A DNA stretch of 36,535 nt from the NCBI RefSeq assembly GCF_029869215.1, contig NZ_JARWPM010000282.1, positions 1 through 36,535 on the forward strand, given 5' to 3'. Position 1 is the stretch's first letter, and every line of letters starts with the position of its first letter. This stretch comes from Nocardia carnea (GTDB taxonomy: Bacteria > Actinomycetota > Actinomycetes > Mycobacteriales > Mycobacteriaceae). The position numbers and the translations under genes were made by a program. This document shows positions 31,419-36,535 of the stretch, piece after piece. The notes beneath the pieces are model-generated. The model worked only from the letters and a program-made list of their open reading frames with translations. It searched no databases and had not been told where the DNA came from.

Positions 31419-32897
31419 TCACCCCTGTTCGGAAGCGGACCTGCCGAGCAGCGAATGCCGCCGGCCGTATGCGAAGTACATCACCAAACCGAGCAGCATC
31501 CAGACTACGAAACGCAGCCAGGTTTCGACGGATAGATTCACCATCAGCCACAGGCAGGCCAGCACCGCCAGGAAGGGCACCCAGGGCACCAGCGGGACCC
31601 GGAAACCGCGGGGCAGGTCGGGGCGGGTGCGGCGCAGGACGACCACGCCGATGGAGACCAGCAGGAACGCGAACAGGGTGCCGATGTTCACCATTTCCTC
31701 GAGCGTGCCGAACTCGACGAACCCGGCCAGCAGCGCGCACACCACGCCGACGATCACGGTGATCCGCACCGGGGTGCCGCGCTCGCCGGTTTTGGCCAGC
31801 CAGCGCGGAGTCAGGCCGTCGCGGGACATGGCGAACAGCACCCGGGTCTGGCCGAGCAGCATCACCATGACGACGGTGGTCAGGCCGGCCAGCGCGCCGA
31901 TGGAGATGATGTTCTTCGCCCAGTCGGCGCCGTTGAGCGCGAAGGCGGTCGCGAGGGTGGCGTCGTCGCCGGCGAGTTCGGTGTAGGGCACCATGCCGGT
32001 GAGCACGATGGAGACCGCCACGTACAGGATCGTCACCGCGATCAGCGAGCCGAGGATGCCGCGGGGCAGGTCGCGCTGGGGATTCTTGGTTTCCTCGGCG
32101 GCGGTGGCGACCACGTCGAATCCGATGAACGCGAAGAAGACGAGGCTGGCCGCGGCGAGCAGGCCGTACCAGCCGAAGCTGCTGTTTCCACCGCCGGTTA
32201 CCCAGGAGAACAGCGACTGGGTCAGGCCGTGGCCTTCCTCGTGCGGCACCGTTTCCGGAATGAACGGGGTCAGGTTGGCGGAATCGAAAAAGGTGAGGCC
32301 GACGATGATCACCAGCAGAATCACCCCGACCTTGATCGCCACGGCGACCGCCGAGACCCGCGAGGACAGTTTCGTCCCCAGCGCCAGCAGAGTGGTGAGT
32401 ATCGCGATCAGCAGGACAGCGCCCCAGTCGAAGGTGACGCCGCCGATCTCGACCACCGCGGCACCCCGGTCGAACACTTGGCCGAGGTACTGGGACCAAC
32501 CCTTGGAGACCACGGACGCCGCGAGCGCGAATTCCAGCAGCAGGTCCCAGCCGATGATCCAGGCGGCGAGCTCGCCGAAGGTCGCGTAGGAGAAGGTGTA
32601 GGCGCTACCGGCCACCGGCACGGTCGAGGCGAACTCCGCGTAACACAGTGCGGTGAGCCCGCAGGCGATGGCCGCGAACACGAAGGCCAGCGACACGGAA
32701 GGCCCGGCGACGTTACCCGCGGTGCGGGCGGTGAGGGTGAAGATACCGGCGCCGATGACGACGGCGACACCGAAGATCGCCAGGTCCCACGCGGTGAGGT
32801 CCTTGCGGAGTTTCGCGCCGGGCTCGTCGGTGTCGCGGATCGACTGCTCCACCGATTTGGTGCGGAACAGCGAACTGCGGCTGGTCGGGGTCGTCAC
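31419..32897 (-). CDS. APC-superfamily cationic amino-acid permease (CAT/YfnA type)
   Basis: 492 residues from a GTG at 32897, with GAGGAGG upstream. Twelve or more membrane helices. Signature parts: LTAWDLAIFGVAVVIGAGIFTLTA (helix 1 with the GAGIF substrate motif), AFVFAAIACGLTALCYAEFASTVPVAGSAYTFSY, FFAFIGFDVVATAAEETKNPQRDLPRGIL, and MLLGQTRVLFAMSRDGLTP. The group imports basic and other amino acids, such as lysine, arginine or isoleucine, by proton coupling. Preceded by the POT peptide transporter (39 bases away) and followed by a coupled unknown, forming an amino-nitrogen uptake operon. Confidence 0.94.
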   Translation of the reverse strand: MTTPTSRSSLFRTKSVEQSIRDTDEPGAKLRKDLTAWDLAIFGVAVVIGAGIFTLTARTAGNVAGPSVSLAFVFAAIACGLTALCYAEFASTVPVAGSAYTFSYATFGELAAWIIGWDLLLEFALAASVVSKGWSQYLGQVFDRGAAVVEIGGVTFDWGAVLLIAILTTLLALGTKLSSRVSAVAVAIKVGVILLVIIVGLTFFDSANLTPFIPETVPHEEGHGLTQSLFSWVTGGGNSSFGWYGLLAAASLVFFAFIGFDVVATAAEETKNPQRDLPRGILGSLIAVTILYVAVSIVLTGMVPYTELAGDDATLATAFALNGADWAKNIISIGALAGLTTVVMVMLLGQTRVLFAMSRDGLTPRWLAKTGERGTPVRITVIVGVVCALLAGFVEFGTLEEMVNIGTLFAFLLVSIGVVVLRRTRPDLPRGFRVPLVPWVPFLAVLACLWLMVNLSVETWLRFVVWMLLGLVMYFAYGRRHSLLGRSASEQG

Positions 32898-32936
32898 GGC
32901 GGCCTCCTCGTGTTTCTGGCGCGAGTACCGGGAACG

Positions 32937-34397
32937 CTAGTGCACTCCCGACATATATCTGGTTATCCACGACGACAGCGCCGCAATCACCACGCCGGCC
33001 GCGATCGCCACGAGCCCGGTGATCCCGAAATAGGCGAATTCGGCGTCTCGAGAGTAGAAACGCGCCAGTACCCCGGACAGCGTGGTGCCCAGGGCGACCG
33101 AGAGGAAATAGAGCGCCATCATCTGTGCCCGGAAATGTTCGGGCGCCAGTTGCGTGGTGACGGCCAGCCCGATCGGCGAGATCAGCAGTTCCGAGATCGC
33201 GAACACCGCCATGATGAACAGCACCGCCAGCGCCGGCACGGCCTTACCCGTGCTGCCCGCCAGCGGCACGAACAGCAGGAACGCCGCCCCCATCCCCACC
33301 ACCCCGAGCGCGAATTTACGGGGTGTGCTCGGCGCCCGGTCGCCCAGGCGGGTCCACAGCAGCGCGAACAGCGGCGACAGCGTGATGATCCACACCGGTT
33401 CCACCGATCCGATCCAGCTCGAGGGTGCCGTCCAGCCGAAGATATTCCAGTCCATCCGCTCGTCGGAGTACACGGCGAGCACGGTGAAGATCTGCTGGAA
33501 CAGCGCCCAGAACACCACATTCGCCACGAAGAGCGGGAGGAACGCCCACACCCGGCTCCGTTCGATCCGGGTCACCCGGCGATTGGTGAGCAGCACCGTG
33601 AAGTACACCAGCGCGGCGACGACGATCAGCGCGGTGGTGACATCGGGCAGATTGCCGATCGTGACCAGCCCCGTCACCAGCGCACCCACGATCACCAGGA
33701 GCGCGGCGAGGACCACCCCCGCCAGTGGTCCCACCGCCTTGCGTGGGAGCGGATCGGGGACCTCTCGGCCGGCCGTGCCCAGATTGCGGCGGAACATCAC
33801 GTACTGGATCAGTCCGAGCGCCATCCCGACCGCGGCGGCCCCGAACCCCGCGTGGAAGCCCCATTCGCGCTGCAACAGCCCGGTGAGCAGCGGCCCGGTG
33901 AACGCGCCCAGGTTGATCCCCAAATAGAACAGGGTGAATCCGCCGTCGACCCGCGCGTCACCTTTCGGATAGAGCGTGCCCAGGAGCGCGGACGCGTTCG
34001 ATTTCAGCGCACCGCTACCCAGGGCTACCAGAACCAGCCCGATCCCCACGCCGGCGAGTCCGGGGATCGACGCCAGCGCGATATGCCCGGCCATCACCAC
34101 GACCCCGCCGTAGAAGACGGTCCGCTCCATCCCGATCAGTCGGTCCGAGACCCACCCACCGAGCACCGTGCACAGATAGACGAGCCCGCCGTAAGCGCCG
34201 ACCAGCCCGACCGCGGCGTCCTGATCGAGCCCGAGCCCGCCCTCGGTGGTCTCGTAGTACAGGTAGTACCCCAGGATCGTGAGCATCCCGTAGAACGAGA
34301 ACCGCTCCCACAGCTCGACACCGAACAGGTTGACCAGCCCGATCGGGTGGCCGAAGAACGTCCGGCCGGCGACCGCCGCCGAGGGTGCTTCCGACAT
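32937..34397 (-). CDS. POT/PTR2-family proton-dependent oligopeptide transporter
   Basis: 486 residues from ATG 34397, with GGAGG touching the start codon; the frame extends upstream to 34436. Family hallmarks: VELWERFSFYGM (ExxERF, helix 1), GAYGGLVYLCTVLGGWVSDRLIGMERTVFYGG, GFTLFYLGINLGAFTGPLLTGLL (the FYxxINxG signature), then twelve to fourteen helices. It imports di- and tripeptides with protons. First of three same-strand genes that handle peptide and amino-acid uptake; 79 bases downstream of ppx. Confidence 0.95.
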   Translation of the reverse strand: MSEAPSAAVAGRTFFGHPIGLVNLFGVELWERFSFYGMLTILGYYLYYETTEGGLGLDQDAAVGLVGAYGGLVYLCTVLGGWVSDRLIGMERTVFYGGVVVMAGHIALASIPGLAGVGIGLVLVALGSGALKSNASALLGTLYPKGDARVDGGFTLFYLGINLGAFTGPLLTGLLQREWGFHAGFGAAAVGMALGLIQYVMFRRNLGTAGREVPDPLPRKAVGPLAGVVLAALLVIVGALVTGLVTIGNLPDVTTALIVVAALVYFTVLLTNRRVTRIERSRVWAFLPLFVANVVFWALFQQIFTVLAVYSDERMDWNIFGWTAPSSWIGSVEPVWIITLSPLFALLWTRLGDRAPSTPRKFALGVVGMGAAFLLFVPLAGSTGKAVPALAVLFIMAVFAISELLISPIGLAVTTQLAPEHFRAQMMALYFLSVALGTTLSGVLARFYSRDAEFAYFGITGLVAIAAGVVIAALSSWITRYMSGVH

Positions 34398-34476
34398 CCT
34401 CCGACTGTGCCACGAACCACACCGGCCGCGTGGCAACCCGCACAGAACCGATACCGCACGGCGACGCGCGCGGCGG

Positions 34477-35424
34477 TCAGGCGATGGACTGGGCTATGCC
34501 GTCCAGGATGTCGTGTTCGCTGACGACCAGCGCATCGATACCGGCCCGTTCGGCCAGTTCGGCGGCCAGCACCTCGGTGATCACCGCACCGCCGCCGATC
34601 ACATCGACCCGCCCCGGATGCATGGGACCCAGCGCGGCGCGCTCGTCGTGGTTCATCGCGATCAGCCGATCGCAGACCGCGTTCAGCTCCGGCAGTGTGA
34701 TCCGCGCCAGATGTGTTTTCGCCGAATCGTATTCGGGCAGGTCCAGCGCGACCGCGGCGAGCGTGGTCATGGTCCCCGCCACCCCGACCCAGGTATGCGC
34801 GCCGTCCACCGGCACCTGTGTGAAGGCCTCGGTGAGCCGTTCGGTCGCGAATTCCCGCGCCGCCGCCACCTGCGCCGGCTCGGGCGGGTTCCCGTGCAGG
34901 CACCGTTCGGTGACCCGGACACACCCGATATCGGCCGAGAACGCCGCCCGCACCCCCTCGGCGTCGCCGACCACGAGCTCGGTGGAACCGCCACCCAGAT
35001 CGACCACCACGAACGGCCCGTCCTCCGGGCGCAACTCCCCCACCGCACCGGCGAACGACAGCCGCGCCTCCTCGTCGCCGGTGATCACCTCGGCCTCGGC
35101 GCCCGGCACCGCGCGGCCCAGTTCGGCGCGGGTCATCGCGAAGAAATCCTCCCGGTTCGACGCGTCGCGGGTCGCCGACGTCGCGACCATCCGCACCCGT
35201 CGCACCTCGTGCTCGATCATCAGCGAGACGTAGTCGGCCAGCGCGACCCGGGTGCGTTCGATCGCGTCCGGATCGAGCCGCCCGGTCGCGTCCACCCCCT
35301 TACCGAGGCGCACGATCCGCATTTCCCGATGTACGTCGCTGAGCGTGCCGTCGGCGCCGATATCGGCGATCAGCAGACGGATCGAATTGGTGCCGCAATC
35401 GACCGCGGCGACCCGGTCGTTCAT
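34477..35424 (-). CDS. Ppx/GppA-family exopolyphosphatase
   Basis: 315 residues. ASKHA-fold phosphatase: VDCGTNSIRLLIADI (P-loop 1), EVITGDEEARLSF (catalytic Glu region), VVVDLGGGSTELVVG (P-loop 2) and DVIGGGAVIT. Equivalent to the mycobacterial Rv1026 type, a short protein of about 320 residues without the C-terminal HD domain of E. coli Ppx. It hydrolyses polyphosphate and possibly (p)ppGpp. Its ATG overlaps the DUF501 stop as ATGA, so it is translated with ftsB and DUF501 in one operon, conserved in actinobacteria next to eno. Confidence 0.95.
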   Translation of the reverse strand: MNDRVAAVDCGTNSIRLLIADIGADGTLSDVHREMRIVRLGKGVDATGRLDPDAIERTRVALADYVSLMIEHEVRRVRMVATSATRDASNREDFFAMTRAELGRAVPGAEAEVITGDEEARLSFAGAVGELRPEDGPFVVVDLGGGSTELVVGDAEGVRAAFSADIGCVRVTERCLHGNPPEPAQVAAAREFATERLTEAFTQVPVDGAHTWVGVAGTMTTLAAVALDLPEYDSAKTHLARITLPELNAVCDRLIAMNHDERAALGPMHPGRVDVIGGGAVITEVLAAELAERAGIDALVVSEHDILDGIAQSIA

Positions 35425-35963
35425 CGTGTCTCCTCAGAAGCGAACGGTGCGTCTTCCGCCGGTTCGTATCGCGGCCAGTCCGCGGGCACCGCGGTCCCGC
35501 GTAATCCGTTGTCGGCGGCCAGCGCGACCGCTTCGTCACCCAGCGGGTTCACCCCGGGCCCCTTGGCCAGCGCGTGCGCGATCAGCACGTGCAGGCATTT
35601 CACCCGGTCCGGCATACCACCGCCGGTGAAATCGGTGCCCAGGGATTCGATCTCGTCCCGCTCGGCCAGATAGCTCTCGTGCGCGGCCCGGTAGGCGGCG
35701 GCCAACTCCGGGTCGCGGTGCAGGCGTTCGGTCATCTCCTTCATCACCCCCGCCGACTCCAACCGGCTGGCCTCGGCGGTGAGCCGCGGATCGGTCAGGT
35801 AGTACAGCGTCGGGAAGGGGGTTCCGTCGGGGAGCTTCGGCGCGGTTTTCACCACTGCCGGCTGCCCGTCGGGTGTGCGGTAGGCGATGGCGAGCACCCC
35901 GCGCGGGGCGCGGCCCAATTGTTCGGCGACGATCTGCAGATCTCGGTCGTCGGGTGTACTCAC
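35421..35963 (-). CDS. DUF501 family protein
   Basis: 180 residues from a GTG at 35963, overlapping the ftsB stop (GTGA). The conserved DUF501 block is clear: RGVLAIAYRTPDGQPAVVKTAPKLPDGTPFPTLYYLTDPRLTAEASRLES, then ERDEIESLGTDFTGGGMPDRVKCLHVLIAHALAKGPGVNPLGDEAV. The CLHVLIAHAL region contains a conserved Cys and His. Function is unknown; its fixed place between ftsB and ppx across actinobacteria suggests a housekeeping role. Confidence 0.93.
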   Translation of the reverse strand: MSTPDDRDLQIVAEQLGRAPRGVLAIAYRTPDGQPAVVKTAPKLPDGTPFPTLYYLTDPRLTAEASRLESAGVMKEMTERLHRDPELAAAYRAAHESYLAERDEIESLGTDFTGGGMPDRVKCLHVLIAHALAKGPGVNPLGDEAVALAADNGLRGTAVPADWPRYEPAEDAPFASEETR

Positions 35964-36413
35964 CTGGGTCCTTCCGGCTGCGGCGCGGGTGCTGCGGGTT
36001 CGGTGGGTGGGGGTTCGGAAATACTGCGCCACAGGTCGGTGTACCACGGGTCGGGTTCGGCCTTCGGCGCCTGCGGGTCGGGAATAGCGGGCACCTCGAT
36101 TCCCGGCACCTGCACGATATAGGGCGTCTCCCCCGGCATCACCAGCCGTAACCGGTCCCGCGCCTCGGACCGGATATAGGCCGGATCCTCCTGTTGCGCC
36201 CGGCGGTCCTTCAGCACGGCGATATCCGCCTCGAGCGTTTTGCGCTCGGCCGCCAGCTGGGCGGCTTCGGCGCGCTGCGTGAAGAACGTGCGCATCGGCA
36301 CGGCCAGCGTCATCGCCAAGGCGCACACCACCATCGCCAGGATGATCGCTTTACCGGCGGACAGTCCGAGGATCGTCCGTTCCGACCAGTCCCGGCCGCC
36401 GGATTCGCGGCTG
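35960..36413 (-). CDS. ftsB: FtsB/DivIC septum-formation protein, 5' end missing
   Basis: The frame is open from the right-hand artefact tract (36413) to the stop at 35960. It reads a short cytoplasmic part (SRESGGRDWSERTILGLS), one membrane helix (KAIILAMVVCALAMTLAVP), a coiled coil (AAQLAAERKTLEADIAVLKDR), the hallmark PAYIRSEARDRLRLVMPGE, and a Pro-rich periplasmic tail. FtsB bridges FtsQ and FtsL in the divisome. The ATG at 36334 inside the helix is not the true start; the N-terminus is lost in the G/C tract. Confidence 0.9.
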
Positions 36414-36535
36414 GGGGGGGGGGGGGGGCCCCCCCCCCCCCCCCACCCCCCCCCCCCCCACAGGGCGGGGGGGGCGCGGGCCGGCCCCCCGCCCCGGGGG
36501 GGCCCCCCCCCCCCCGCCCCGGGGGGGCGGCCGCC
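36413..36535. other. Terminal G/C homopolymer tract, probable artefact
   Basis: Almost pure G and C runs of up to about 18 bases without codon structure. It replaces the expected start of ftsB and whatever lies beyond, normally eno in this gene order. It most likely marks a degraded contig end. Confidence 0.75.

Noticed and set aside
32229..34523. 764-residue plus-strand frame opposite the transporters
   Set aside because: Rich in His, Arg, Gln and Asp as expected for the antisense of high-GC membrane genes; no domain recognised.
1..36535. Prophage, insertion sequence or integrative element
   Set aside because: No transposase, integrase or terminal repeats were found; the tRNA has no adjacent integrase or visible attachment duplication.

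Overview
The window looks like one whole contig from a high-GC, mycolic-acid-type actinomycete, most likely Nocardia or a close relative. The grounds are very high G+C with strong third-position GC bias, frequent GTG starts, several probable leaderless genes, a mycobacterial-type SOS box upstream of dnaE2, and the conserved actinobacterial order ftsB-DUF501-ppx. The genus is inference; no rRNA is present. Both ends carry runs of G and C (about 129-253 and 36413-36535) that look like sequencing or assembly artefacts. The right-hand run cuts off the start of ftsB.

Left part (1-9.9 kb): an SOS-type operon on the minus strand (unknown helical protein, then the error-prone polymerase dnaE2) with two LexA-like boxes. 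Next come a divergent SDR oxidoreductase, a serine hydrolase of the beta-lactamase/esterase fold, a DHA2-type drug exporter, a VOC protein and a TauE/SafE anion exporter. Middle-left (10-17.4 kb): an NADP-dependent alkenal-reductase-type enzyme, a small DUF6069-like membrane protein, a large YfhO/GT-C-like membrane protein, an XRE-TPR regulator divergent from a 111-residue unknown and a coupled 29-residue membrane microprotein, and a MarR regulator divergent from a tautomerase.

Centre (17.4-28.9 kb): the most striking part. Eight minus-strand genes run almost without gaps from 25389 down to 17395: pxpA-, pxpB- and pxpC-like subunits, an MHS transporter, an SDR, an L-idonate-5-dehydrogenase-like enzyme, a class I aminotransferase and an RraA-type 2-oxoacid aldolase. 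They face a Nac-like LysR regulator. Beyond it lies a second minus-strand set: gluconokinase, an IdnO-like SDR and a D-2-hydroxyacid dehydrogenase. I read this as an uncharacterised catabolic locus for a nitrogen-containing, possibly lactam or sugar-acid-linked compound: import, ATP-driven ring opening, transamination, oxidation and aldol cleavage. PxpA and PxpB depart from consensus at several normally conserved positions, so the substrate may not be 5-oxoproline. The idonate-dehydrogenase-like gene has its own N-terminal segment tandemly repeated about five times.

Right part (29-36.5 kb): a Uma2-type nuclease-fold protein, a membrane protein whose C-terminal domain lies in the -1 frame after a GGGCCCG heptamer, a tRNA-Leu(UAA), an uptake operon (POT peptide transporter, amino-acid permease, unknown protein), and ppx/gppA-DUF501-ftsB.
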